Assembly: GCF_030247605.1 (NCBI RefSeq) | Contig: NZ_JAOTSB010000013.1 | Coordinates: 1 to 64,000, forward strand | From: Acidaminobacter sp. | Lineage (GTDB): Bacteria; Bacillota; Clostridia; Peptostreptococcales; Acidaminobacteraceae | Reading direction: 5' to 3' | DNA length: 64,000 bases | Shown here: positions 52,966-61,629 of the stretch, piece by piece | Layout of the letters: every line of letters starts with the position of its first letter | Numbering within the stretch: position 1 is the stretch's first letter | Made by a program: the position numbers and the translations under genes | The notes under the pieces: generated by a model | What the model saw: the letters and a program-made list of their open reading frames with translations, nothing else | What the model was told of the DNA's origin: nothing | Database searches by the model: none

Positions 52966-54330
52966 CTAATTCAATAGGGCTCTGATCGCTAAGACAAGCT
53001 CCGTATTATCGATATAAGCACCTCTGACCGGATCCTGTTGGTCTGCCAGTTTCTTGAAGAGTTCAGCGCCCGCGCCTTTCGCGAATAATGGAATCAATTG
53101 GTTGGTGTGGTTGCCGCTGTTCCAAGCCATAGTCGGCATGACACCCTTCCCTTGATTAACCACGTCATCATTGACACCTGCCGTCCCTGTCAAATAGCCC
53201 GTTTCATGGTCGCCCGTGACAATGACCAGCGTCTCACTCCAGCTGCTGTTGTTTTCAACCCAATCACAGACGGCGTCAACAGCGTTGTTGAAGTCTGTCT
53301 GCTCTTCAATCAATCGGCCGCTTTGATTCGCGTGGCCGGCCCAGTCAATGGCGCCGCCTTCAACCATGAGGAAGAAGCCTTCTTCATTGTTGTCCAGAAC
53401 GTTGAGGGCGACATTGGTCATGACTTCGAGGGTTGGGACGTAAGCATTGAACGGTACCTCATAGGCATTCGCTTTGCCATCGCCCCCACGGCTCTGCTGG
53501 AGCGTCGTCGCGACTTGTGGAATGCCGAGCAATCGATTTGGAGCATCGCCGGTTTGCAGCTCTTCAAATTCGGTTTTCAGCTGGATCAGTTCCCAAGGGT
53601 CTGAGTTCCCGTCACCATCGGCATCCGCAGTTGTTAGAGTACCATCCAGCAGTGCATTCCAAGTGCCTGCCCCTCCGACATATTTGTAATTTGCGGAGGT
53701 TTTGAAAGCGCCGTTGTCATCATAAAACGGGTGACCCGCGCCAAGGATGACGTCTGTCGCGCTTTCCATCAGCATTTCATTGGCGATCGCACTGTAATTG
53801 TTTCTGCTGGCGTTGTGCGCCACAAAACTTGCCGGTGTCGCGTGGCTGAACTGGACGGAGGAAACAACGCCTGTGGCTCTGCCGATGGTTTCAAAATCAG
53901 AAGCAATATGGATCAGGTCTTCTTGCTCAAGATCAACACCGATCGCTGCGTCATAGGTTTTTACGCCTGTCGACATAGCGGTTCCGGCTGCTGCAGAGTC
54001 CGTAGGCTTTTCTTTAACAGCATCGAAACTGGCCCAAATCGTTTCCGGAGTGTAAGAACCTACTGAAAAAGTACTCATTGCCACCTTGGTCGGGAACTTT
54101 TCATAGCGCTGGGTGCCGGCCTTGCCCTCGTTATAATAGTCCGCTGCGAGAATTTGATTGTAGCCCCAACCGTCAGAGATTAATAAAATGACATTTTTGA
54201 CGTCCTTGCCATTGCCAGTGATTTTGTCTGAAACGACTGGTGCTGCTGCAGCTGGGACGACCATCGCGGCGGCCATGGATGCCATAAGCAAAGCTGAAAC
54301 TGCCGTCTTGTTGAAATTTCCTAGTTTCAA
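52966..54330 (-). CDS. PhoA-family alkaline phosphatase, secreted
   Basis: A 454-residue exported phosphomonoesterase. The signal peptide (about residues 1-32, AAA-A region) is followed by VILLISDGWGYNQ (metal Asp), the Ser nucleophile in KPTDSAAAGTAMSTG, and VTGDHETGYL (metal Asp/His). There is a DADGDGNSD calcium-type loop insert. TTG at 54330 is 7 bases after AAGGAGG; an upstream ORF to 54399 reads through the leader. A PhoP-like box lies upstream, so it is likely induced by phosphate starvation. Confidence 0.92.
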   Translation of the reverse strand: MKLGNFNKTAVSALLMASMAAAMVVPAAAAPVVSDKITGNGKDVKNVILLISDGWGYNQILAADYYNEGKAGTQRYEKFPTKVAMSTFSVGSYTPETIWASFDAVKEKPTDSAAAGTAMSTGVKTYDAAIGVDLEQEDLIHIASDFETIGRATGVVSSVQFSHATPASFVAHNASRNNYSAIANEMLMESATDVILGAGHPFYDDNGAFKTSANYKYVGGAGTWNALLDGTLTTADADGDGNSDPWELIQLKTEFEELQTGDAPNRLLGIPQVATTLQQSRGGDGKANAYEVPFNAYVPTLEVMTNVALNVLDNNEEGFFLMVEGGAIDWAGHANQSGRLIEEQTDFNNAVDAVCDWVENNSSWSETLVIVTGDHETGYLTGTAGVNDDVVNQGKGVMPTMAWNSGNHTNQLIPLFAKGAGAELFKKLADQQDPVRGAYIDNTELVLAIRALLN

Positions 54331-54420
54331 ATTATTCTCCTCCTTTTTCAAAACCATCCGTTTTTGTCTCTTGTGCACAAGATGAGCATAACGCGGCAAT
54401 GTTAAAGAGGGATTGACTCT

Positions 54421-54448
54421 TTGAAAGCATTGGGTAAAGTCATGTTAA
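54421..54448 (-). promoter_or_regulatory. PhoP-like box upstream of the alkaline phosphatase
   Basis: On the minus strand TTAACA (54448-54443), TTACCC (54437-54432) and TTTCAA (54426-54421) recur every 11 bases. The phasing equals that of the pstS array, but the hexamers are weaker. Confidence 0.6.
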
Positions 54449-54493
54449 GTTTAGGGTGAACCACAGGTACACTTTAAATGGAACACTGAAATC

Positions 54494-54525
54494 GGTGTCT
54501 GACACCGAGTTTCAAGACACCGAGT
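54494..54525. repeat. GGTGTCTGACACC repeat with partial second unit
   Basis: A full palindrome (54494-54506) with a CGAGTTTC tail, then GACACCGAGTTTC. It sits between the phosphatase leader and the glycosidase end. Confidence 0.85.
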
Positions 54526-54537
54526 TTCATCACAAAT

Positions 54538-56247
54538 TCAATTCTCCACTATCACAATTGCGTTGCTGATGGCCCGTCCGGGTGTCCGGATCATTTTTCC
54601 GTTGTAATACATGCCGCTTGAAGCCCCGCCGTCCAGGTTCGTCGCGGTTTTGGCGCCCAGCTGGATCATGATGTCCGCCAGCTCATGGAGGGTGGCGGTG
54701 GTGGTGATGAAGATCAGGCGACCATCGGCAGAAATCCCTGCAGCGCTTCGGGCTGCTGAATTCGTGGTAATCTTGGCCTCATAGAAGGCCTCCTTCCCCA
54801 AATCGATGGCTTTCACGCCATCCCGCACCAGCAGGGGACCTGCGCCCACCACGGATTCTGCCTTGGCCCAGAAGTCCCCGCCCAGCTCAGCCGTAAACGC
54901 GGGCTGCATGCCAAAGCGGCTGCCCTCGGCAAATTTGGCGTAAGAGGTATAGACATAGCCGGCGTTTTGGTTGATCAACGCGCCGGTGGCAGCCAGGAGA
55001 TTCGTATCCTTGCCGGGGTAACTGTGGGCCGCCGGAAACACAACGGTGTAATCCGCGGTGTTGGACAGGGTGCCTGCCCAAGGCTTGGCCTTCGAAATGA
55101 TGCCGCCGCTGACGGTGAAAACCGTGCCCGCAAAGGTTGCATTCAGAGCGATCTGGCTCTTATACTGCTTGTCGAAGATCACGATGCGCTGATCCGTGGC
55201 GTGGATCAGCGGCGTATTGAGGGAAAAGCCCTTCCAGGCGCCGCTGTACCAGGAGACCTTATCGAAGACGCCGCCGGTGTTTTCGCCATTGACCGTCGAG
55301 GACACCCGGTCGATCCGGGCTTCAGTCCCGGCGATCCCAAGTGAGCCATAGTGTCCGCCCGTGGTCAGCAGTTTTCCGCCCACGACCAGGGTGTTGCTTG
55401 GCGTGCCATAGCCGTTGTAAGCGTCAAAGAAGGTGCCGTTGATGGCGAAGACGGCGTTTTCGCGCTTGGCCGCCGCCTCCAGCGTGTTGGTCTCCCCTAC
55501 CCGCGATCCGGCGAGGACGGCTCTGGCCTTCAGTTTGCCGCTTTTCAGGTCAGCGGTGACAACGCTGACGGGGATGGATCTGGTCCCGACTTTTATGGTT
55601 TTTTCAGCGAAAGTCAAGGCGCTTGAACCCCCTGCCGGTGCTGTGGATGGGGCTGGGCTGGAAGGCAGTGCAGGTTCAGCCGATGGTCCCGAAACCAACC
55701 CCTGTGCCGGTCCGCTGGCATTGATCACTCCCGAATTGATGACAAGCCCGCCCGACTGGCTGAATTGATAATCCCAGCCGAACATATCCTTGGCAAACCG
55801 CCATGTCAAAGGGAAATAGGTGATATCCCGGAAATTGAGAATTGGATAAGTTTCTTTGGCATTGTCTATGCGCTGTCCACCCACTATGACGGGATAAGTG
55901 ACAATTTTTGCGGAATACGTGGTGTTCAGTCGGTTGCTGCCAGCGACATCCTGCTTGACAGTCTCCTGGCTGGCAGCCTTTTGAATGTCGAGCCCTGTCT
56001 CTGCTGAGAATTTCAGGGTGAGGCCGAGGGACCGCGATAAATTCCAGGTCATGGGGAAATAAGTGATGCCTTTATAGAGCACCAGTGGGTATTTGGCGCT
56101 TGTCGACTCAAAGCTGACCCCATTCAGAGTGACTTTGAAGGCCGGAAGGGTAACACCTGCATCAGCGGCGTAGGAACGGTTGGCGACAGGTGGAAGAATT
56201 GCGGTCAGTGCCAGGATTAAACTGAGCAGAATTATGAATTTCTTCAT
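54538..56247 (-). CDS. Secreted phosphodiester glycosidase (NAGPA) domain protein with copper-amine-oxidase-N-like repeats
   Basis: A 569-residue exported protein. The signal peptide spans about residues 1-27. Two repeats of the amine-oxidase N-terminal-like stalk follow (YPLVLYKGITYFPMTWNLSR and YPILNFRDITYFPLTWRFAK, about 35-165), then a Ser/Pro/Ala linker. The C-terminal NAGPA domain shows FAINGTFFDAYNGYG and NLDGGASSGMYYNG. In animals this fold uncovers mannose-6-phosphate. In Bacillota it probably acts on wall-teichoic-acid or other phosphodiester glycans, inferred. An GGAGG site precedes the ATG. Confidence 0.88.
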   Translation of the reverse strand: MKKFIILLSLILALTAILPPVANRSYAADAGVTLPAFKVTLNGVSFESTSAKYPLVLYKGITYFPMTWNLSRSLGLTLKFSAETGLDIQKAASQETVKQDVAGSNRLNTTYSAKIVTYPVIVGGQRIDNAKETYPILNFRDITYFPLTWRFAKDMFGWDYQFSQSGGLVINSGVINASGPAQGLVSGPSAEPALPSSPAPSTAPAGGSSALTFAEKTIKVGTRSIPVSVVTADLKSGKLKARAVLAGSRVGETNTLEAAAKRENAVFAINGTFFDAYNGYGTPSNTLVVGGKLLTTGGHYGSLGIAGTEARIDRVSSTVNGENTGGVFDKVSWYSGAWKGFSLNTPLIHATDQRIVIFDKQYKSQIALNATFAGTVFTVSGGIISKAKPWAGTLSNTADYTVVFPAAHSYPGKDTNLLAATGALINQNAGYVYTSYAKFAEGSRFGMQPAFTAELGGDFWAKAESVVGAGPLLVRDGVKAIDLGKEAFYEAKITTNSAARSAAGISADGRLIFITTTATLHELADIMIQLGAKTATNLDGGASSGMYYNGKMIRTPGRAISNAIVIVEN

Positions 56248-56324
56248 TGGATGCGACCTCCAAACTATATGTTATTCATAGAATAGCACTTTGTGCCTTC
56301 TTTGGAATGTTACAAATATATTTC

Positions 56325-56388
56325 GGTGTCTGGCACCAAGTTGAGGTTGGTGACAGGCACCAAGTTGAAAACCGTCCGCGTCACCAAA
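56325..56388. repeat. Composite repeat: GGTGTCTGGCACC units next to GTCCGCGTCACC
   Basis: Two decayed palindrome units 24 bases apart (56325 and 56349), each followed by AAGTTG, then CCGTCCGCGTCACCAAA (56372-56388) of the second family. The two repeat families are therefore physically associated. Confidence 0.85.
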
Positions 56389-56502
56389 ACAAATTTTACC
56401 TCACCATAATTTCTCCACAACTCCATGGCATACTGTCCTCAGGGTCACAGATAACCCAAACCAAACTAAAAACCAATCATTCCTATAGGAGGACAATTTA
56501 AA

Positions 56503-56688
56503 ATGAAAAAGACAATCGCCGCCAGTATCCTTTCCTTACTGCTCATCACTTACGGTTCCCAGGCTTTCGCTTCCAACGCGGTCTCCAATATGGCCACGAA
56601 CAATGGCGGCCTCAGCGTCGCAGAGTGTGCCAAAACCATGGATCGCGGCGTCTCCGTGTGCGCTCAGCACGACGCGTGCTTAAAGTAA
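56503..56688 (+). CDS. Small secreted cysteine-containing peptide
   Basis: A 61-residue precursor. The signal peptide is residues 1-23 (LLLITYGSQAFA-S). The predicted mature peptide is about 38 residues and has three Cys in VAECAKTMDRGVSVCAQHDAC. The AGGAGG site is 11 bases before the ATG and a terminator follows, so it is a real single-gene unit. I do not recognise a function; a secreted signal, bacteriocin or envelope peptide are all possible. No export or modification genes adjoin it. Confidence 0.75.
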   Translation: MKKTIAASILSLLLITYGSQAFASNAVSNMATNNGGLSVAECAKTMDRGVSVCAQHDACLK

Positions 56689-56729
56689 TCAGTGAACTAC
56701 CCCCCTTTTACTGAAAGTTTGAACATATG

Positions 56730-56795
56730 AAAAAGACAGGCCTCGCAGGGAAGTTTCAGCGCGTAATCCCCTCCTGCAAGTGCCTGTCTTTTTTC
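56730..56795 (+). terminator. Terminator of the small peptide gene
   Basis: AAAAAGACAGGC and GCCTGTCTTTTTT arms around a long loop with an inner GCAGG/CCTGC pairing. Confidence 0.85.
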
Positions 56796-56841
56796 TTGTT
56801 TTTTGAATACCTCACAATGACGAACATCATCCCATGACGTC

Positions 56842-57234
56842 TCAAGTCCGCCGCACCTTCCGGCTGAGATAACGGTTCATGTCCCGCTCGTCCTGCTTTT
56901 CCAACCCGCGTTCCCCTGCCAGCGATTCCAGGTGATGTGTAAACTCATGCTTCAGGGTTTCCTCAAGCCGCCGTTTGATCACGCTGCGGTCTGCCTGCCC
57001 ATACACCTGCGCGAACGAGCCGTAATAAATCACAATATACCGCCCCTGACTGCCGCCCCGGTGGTATTCGCCCATGATAAACAGGTCATCCCCAATGCTT
57101 TTCGGATGCATCCGGCTTTCCGGCAGCAGCAAAATCCCACCGTTCAGCTCCTTGTAAAACACCTCCGGCAGCCCCTCGGCGACCTCGTTCAAAATCTCTT
57201 CCATTTCCTCTATTGTCAGCACAGCCACCACCAC
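56842..57234 (-). CDS. Zincin-like metallopeptidase family protein
   Basis: A 130-residue protein of the short metallopeptidase family (DUF1025/MpriBi-like zincins). The zinc motif HEFTHHLESLAGE (HExxH) is near the C-terminus. The front half, EEILNEVAEGLPEVFYKELN, is family-typical. Its true substrate is unknown. The start is uncertain: consecutive GTG codons at 57234-57222 near GGTGGTGG. It stands alone. Confidence 0.82.
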   Translation of the reverse strand: MVVAVLTIEEMEEILNEVAEGLPEVFYKELNGGILLLPESRMHPKSIGDDLFIMGEYHRGGSQGRYIVIYYGSFAQVYGQADRSVIKRRLEETLKHEFTHHLESLAGERGLEKQDERDMNRYLSRKVRRT

Positions 57235-57290
57235 TTTTCTGCTCGCGTCTTCACTCTATTCTTTCCCATAAAGCTTAAAGACCAAACATC

Positions 57291-57301
57291 TGCCGATGGT
57301 C
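57291..57301 (-). repeat. Dispersed repeat GACCATCGGCA (minus-strand copy)
   Basis: A copy of the short motif between the zincin and the EamA transporter gene. Confidence 0.6.
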
Positions 57302-57321
57302 ACCTTTCCCAACCCCCAACC

Positions 57322-58257
57322 CTAAGACTCACTGATCCAGATAGCCCCCAATATGGCCGCCGCACCAATCGCCATTTTTGTCGTAAAGGAATCCCCCAGC
57401 AGAGCCACGGACAGCAGGCTTCCAAATACCGCCTCCATACTCAGAATGATGGAAGTCACCGACGGCTTCAGATACTTTTGACACACCGTCTGAAGGTAGT
57501 AAGCCACAATGGAGCCAAACACCGCCAAATGCAGCACTGCCAGCATACCCAGGTTAAACACCTGAGGCGCGGGACTGAAAAGCAGTCCTAAAGTCATGGC
57601 CAGAACAGCACCGACGCCAAACTGGACTGCCGTAAACACCGCCGCATCTTCCTTATGAGCAAAAAATCCAGTCACAACGATATGAGCACCATAAAACACA
57701 GAACTGAGAAGCGTAATGCTGTCTCCAAGACTGATGCTGAGGTTTTCATTCAGCGAGAGCATACCTATGCCCCAAAAGCATACCGCCGCACCAATGTAAG
57801 CTTTTATGGACGGATTCTTTTTGAATACCGCCCAGGTTAAAAATGGGACTATGACCACATAGGCACTTGCTAAAAAGGACTGTTTACTCGCCGTCGTAAA
57901 CTGAAGACCATAGATTTGCAGCACGTATCCCATTGAAAGCATGACGCCAGCGATCAGACCGCCTTTCATGTCTTTCAGTTTCGTTGAAAACAGTTTCTTA
58001 TGGATGACTATGGCCATAAGCACAAAGGCAAATAAAAATCTAAATCCCATAAGATAAAAAGGGCTCATAAATTCCAGTGCGTATTTCCCTGCAGGGAACG
58101 TCGAACCCCACATCAGCGCCGTGGTCATAAGGCCAAGTCCGGCAAGCAGCCGTGTCTTTTTTGGGTATTCTGCCAGTTGTTCAGCGTCGTCCCTTCCGAC
58201 CGCTTCACGACCCGGATTGTTCAAAGCCGACTCATTTTGATTCTCTCTTCCAGCCAT
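57322..58257 (-). CDS. DMT-superfamily (EamA) transporter
   Basis: A 311-residue membrane protein with ten helices in two EamA repeats. It has the typical ALMWGSTFPAGKYALEF in helix 1 and SIILSMEAVFGSLLSVALLG in the second repeat. A charged N-terminal tail of about 35 residues precedes it. Probably exports or imports a metabolite. ATG 58257 is 8 bases after GGGGA; ATG 58266 overlaps. It is divergent from the PucR gene, which probably controls it. Confidence 0.9.
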   Translation of the reverse strand: MAGRENQNESALNNPGREAVGRDDAEQLAEYPKKTRLLAGLGLMTTALMWGSTFPAGKYALEFMSPFYLMGFRFLFAFVLMAIVIHKKLFSTKLKDMKGGLIAGVMLSMGYVLQIYGLQFTTASKQSFLASAYVVIVPFLTWAVFKKNPSIKAYIGAAVCFWGIGMLSLNENLSISLGDSITLLSSVFYGAHIVVTGFFAHKEDAAVFTAVQFGVGAVLAMTLGLLFSPAPQVFNLGMLAVLHLAVFGSIVAYYLQTVCQKYLKPSVTSIILSMEAVFGSLLSVALLGDSFTTKMAIGAAAILGAIWISES

Positions 58258-58425
58258 GGATTCCATCCCCTTAATAGCATAAATAATCGTAATTTCTCAA
58301 TTCATGATCTCGATTCATTATAGCAAACCTCAATTTGTACTTTTTACAATGATTCGCATTAAATTTTGTATAATTCACTACTCGTTTCGAAACATTGAGT
58401 TATAATTTTGATAGAGGTGAGATTC
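58258..58425. promoter_or_regulatory. Divergent promoter region between the EamA and PucR genes
   Basis: Three TATAAT hexamers are visible: minus-strand 58322-58317 for the transporter, and two plus-strand ones before PucR. I could not assign convincing -35 boxes. Confidence 0.4.
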
Positions 58426-59586
58426 ATGTCTATCACGGTTCTGGAAGCCACTAAGCTGAGTACCTTTAAAAACTTCAAACTCATTGTGGGCCATTCCGGC
58501 CTCGATCGTCCGGTTGAGAAAATTGGAATTCTGGATTATGAGTTTATTTCGAATATCCACGGACAATTTATTCCCGGTGAATTTGTCATCAGCAGCTTGT
58601 TGTTTGCAAAAGATCATCCTGAACGGATCCTTTCCGCAGTCACCAGTCTGATTGAGGACGGTGTCAGCGGTTTAGCCATTAAAAATATCTATTACAATAC
58701 GCTTCCCCGGGAGGTCCTGGCGTATGCCAGTGAACACAGCTTTCCCATCTTCATTTTTGATAATACAGTCTACTTTGAAGACATCATTACGGAGCTGACG
58801 GATAAACTCAGATCCGTTGACAACGAAGCTTTGCTCGAAGCCAAAGTGGATGCGTTAGTGCGTCTTAGTCTCAACAAAGCCACGGTCAGAGAGATTGCGC
58901 TCGAAATTAACACCAGCTTTAGAGAGCATTTTTTTGTTCTCTATCTCCGCGAAAAGAAGCTCTTTAATCCCCAAGGCTCCATAAAGCTCTTGGATGAGAT
59001 CAAAAAGCAGCGCAGCCTGGAGCTTCAAAACAGCGTCATGAGGTATCGTCAAGGACTTCTCCTGATTTTTACTTTTGACCAATCCCTGGAGGAAACCAAA
59101 TTAAAATCCACATCTCTGCAAGTTTTTTCGAAACTCGGAATCCCGTCAGACCAATACGAGGCTGGCATAAGCGGTGCCCACGCCGACCTCAGTGATTTGG
59201 GGAGAGCCATTAATGAAAGCTTGTACGCGCAAAAGACCAGTGCTCTCATCAATGAAAGGATCTGTGCCTTCAGTGATATTGGCCTTTACAGCATTCTGAT
59301 GCCTTATCACCAGGAGCTTTGGATGCGTCAATTTTATGACCGGATTCTTAAACCCATCAAGGACTATGACGAAAGATACAATACTCAGCTCTTTGATACA
59401 GCTCAAGCCTTTGTTCAGCAGGACGGAAAAATCGCGGAAACGGCAGAAGCCCTATTTATGCATAGCAATACCATTCGTTATCGCATAGGAAAAATTAAGA
59501 GTCTCCTGCATATGGAGGCGGCGGAAGGCAGTTTCTATGAACAGCTTTCTGTAGCTGTTAAACTCGACCGAATCTACTCCCTCTAA
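58426..59586 (+). CDS. PucR family transcriptional regulator
   Basis: A 386-residue activator-type regulator. The N-terminal PucR (purine catabolism-like) domain covers about residues 1-125. A C-terminal PucR HTH is at about 330-385 (AETAEALFMHSNTIRYRIGK). It lacks the purine genes of classical PucR, so the ligand is open. ATG 58426 follows GAGGTGAG by 6 bases; a frame to 58408 has no site. It is divergent from the EamA transporter. Confidence 0.9.
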   Translation: MSITVLEATKLSTFKNFKLIVGHSGLDRPVEKIGILDYEFISNIHGQFIPGEFVISSLLFAKDHPERILSAVTSLIEDGVSGLAIKNIYYNTLPREVLAYASEHSFPIFIFDNTVYFEDIITELTDKLRSVDNEALLEAKVDALVRLSLNKATVREIALEINTSFREHFFVLYLREKKLFNPQGSIKLLDEIKKQRSLELQNSVMRYRQGLLLIFTFDQSLEETKLKSTSLQVFSKLGIPSDQYEAGISGAHADLSDLGRAINESLYAQKTSALINERICAFSDIGLYSILMPYHQELWMRQFYDRILKPIKDYDERYNTQLFDTAQAFVQQDGKIAETAEALFMHSNTIRYRIGKIKSLLHMEAAEGSFYEQLSVAVKLDRIYSL

Positions 59587-59632
59587 TCTGCTTGAGTCTA
59601 TTCCACCCTAATCCGAAAGGGGCTCCCACAAC

Positions 59633-61564
59633 ATGATAGACATTTCGTTCTTTCAAGTTAAAAAAACGTATTATCAGAAACCCATCCTTGAATCCGTTTC
59701 CTTCGACGTGCTCTCAGGCTCTAAGATTGGTTTGATTGGCCGCAACGGCGCAGGAAAAACGACACTTTTCAAACTCATGATGAATGATGAGCTCCCGGAC
59801 GCAGGTCAAGTGACGCTTCGCAAAGGTCTGCGCCTCGGATTTCTCGAACAATTGCCAGACCATAGACCGGGACAAACCGTCAAAAACTTATTGGACGAAG
59901 GCTTCTCGGAACTTCATGCGCTGAGAGCGACGCTCTCTGAACTTGAGCTCAGAATGTCCGAGGATCCTCAGAACACATCATTGCTTAAAAGCTACGGAGA
60001 AAAACTGACGCTTTTCGAAGCACTGGGCGGTTATACGACCGAAGTCAAACTGAATGAGATCTGCCAGGCATTGAAGCTGGTCCCGCTGCTCGATCAGCCT
60101 TTTGAGTCACTTTCCGGCGGCGAAAAGACCAGAACCCTATTTGGACGCTTACTCCTCAAGGCGCCGGACGTCCTGCTTCTCGATGAACCTACCAACCACC
60201 TGGACAGCGATATGCTGGAGTGGCTCGAGCGGTATCTGAACCTTTACGACGGCACTGTCATCATGATCTCTCATGACCGCTATTTTCTGGATCTGGTCGC
60301 CCAGTCCATCCTGGAGCTTGATCAGGGCTATGTACGCCACTATGAAGGCAACTATTCCTGGTATGCCATTGAGAAGGAAAAGCAAAATGAGCTTCAGCTT
60401 CAGCAGTATCTGCTCCAGCAAAAGAAAGTTAAAGCCATTGAAGCGGCTATTAAGCGTTTTGAATTGTGGGGCACTATGGGCGACAACGAAAAATTCTTCA
60501 AGAAAGCCAACCAGTTCAAAGCGCGCCTAGATAAAATGGATAAAGTCCTGCCTCCGGATCACGGCCAGCTGAACTATAAGCTGAGCCTGGACAGTACCTC
60601 CAAGTCATCAAAGCAGCTGATCACACTTGAGAATCTGAAGCTGGGATACCCTGGCATGACCTTGCTTGAGCATGGCCATTTAAGTCTTTTTCGGGGCGAG
60701 CGCCTTTGCCTGATCGGTAAAAACGGTGCAGGGAAAACGACGCTCTTCAAAGCGATACTGGGACAATGCGAGCCCCTTGACGGTTTGGTCAGGGTTGGGG
60801 CATCTGCGACCATCGGCTATATCCCTCAAGATATTGAGTTTGAGAATGCGGACCTCAGTCTGCACGATTGGTGTATTCAAACGCTTTCTCTCAGCGGCGG
60901 TGAGGCCAGAAATCTGCTGGCCCACTACGGGTTCCGGGATCAGGAGGTTTTCAGGCGGCTTTCGACACTTTCCGGGGGTGAGCGCAGCCGGCTGAAGCTC
61001 ATTCAGATTTCGAAATCCCAGTCGACACTGCTGCTCCTCGACGAACCGACCAATCACATGGATATCCCATCAAGAGAACAGCTTGAAGCCATGTTGTCGG
61101 ATTTTAAAGGGACTTTGCTGATGATCTCCCATGACCGCTACCTGATTGAAATGATTGCTACCGGTATGGTCTGGCTGCACGATCAGACGCTGGAGCGGAT
61201 TGACGGTGGCTATGAGGATTATTTAACCGCCAGGTCGCAGGTTGAGCAGCTCGCGGCGAACACCGTGCCTGATAAAAGCGGTGGCGCTTCTGAGAAAAAC
61301 ACTGGGGTCTCGAACCAATATCGAAAGGAACGTCCAAAGACCTACCAAAAAGAGAAGCTGCGGCTGCAACAGGTTGAAGCTGAAATTGTGTCGACCGAAG
61401 ACCGGCTAACCCTTATAGAGGAGGCCCTGAAGGCGCATGCAAGTGACTTCGAAAAGCTGACGGCACTCAGTTCAGAGCTGGCAGCACTTAAGGAGCACCA
61501 TCATGCATTGCTGGAGGAATGGACCGAGCTTGCGGACATTATAGAAGCTGCTCCTAAGGCTTGA
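59633..61564 (+). CDS. ABC-F family ATPase (ribosome-associated type)
   Basis: A 643-residue soluble protein with two ABC domains and no membrane helices. Walker A motifs are GRNGAGKTT and GKNGAGKTT; signatures are SLSGGEKTR and TLSGGERSR. An 80-residue linker (about 235-320) lies between them, and there is a C-terminal Glu/Leu-rich coiled coil (about 570-643). This layout is like Uup/YdiF. Such proteins act on the ribosome in translation rescue or antibiotic protection. AAGGGG ribosome site. It is co-directional with the DEAD-box gene 66 bases on. Confidence 0.93.
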   Translation: MIDISFFQVKKTYYQKPILESVSFDVLSGSKIGLIGRNGAGKTTLFKLMMNDELPDAGQVTLRKGLRLGFLEQLPDHRPGQTVKNLLDEGFSELHALRATLSELELRMSEDPQNTSLLKSYGEKLTLFEALGGYTTEVKLNEICQALKLVPLLDQPFESLSGGEKTRTLFGRLLLKAPDVLLLDEPTNHLDSDMLEWLERYLNLYDGTVIMISHDRYFLDLVAQSILELDQGYVRHYEGNYSWYAIEKEKQNELQLQQYLLQQKKVKAIEAAIKRFELWGTMGDNEKFFKKANQFKARLDKMDKVLPPDHGQLNYKLSLDSTSKSSKQLITLENLKLGYPGMTLLEHGHLSLFRGERLCLIGKNGAGKTTLFKAILGQCEPLDGLVRVGASATIGYIPQDIEFENADLSLHDWCIQTLSLSGGEARNLLAHYGFRDQEVFRRLSTLSGGERSRLKLIQISKSQSTLLLLDEPTNHMDIPSREQLEAMLSDFKGTLLMISHDRYLIEMIATGMVWLHDQTLERIDGGYEDYLTARSQVEQLAANTVPDKSGGASEKNTGVSNQYRKERPKTYQKEKLRLQQVEAEIVSTEDRLTLIEEALKAHASDFEKLTALSSELAALKEHHHALLEEWTELADIIEAAPKA

Positions 61565-61629
61565 AATAGGACATTTCGCTGAAGCATGTTATAATAAGAT
61601 AACAAATTAACGGAAATGAGGTTCCCAGC

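Noticed and set aside
60808..60820. Copies of GACCATCGGC inside the ABC-F gene and in pstS (about 37899)
   Set aside because: They match only the first ten bases and lack the A-run, so they may be chance or codon effects; not counted in the repeat family.
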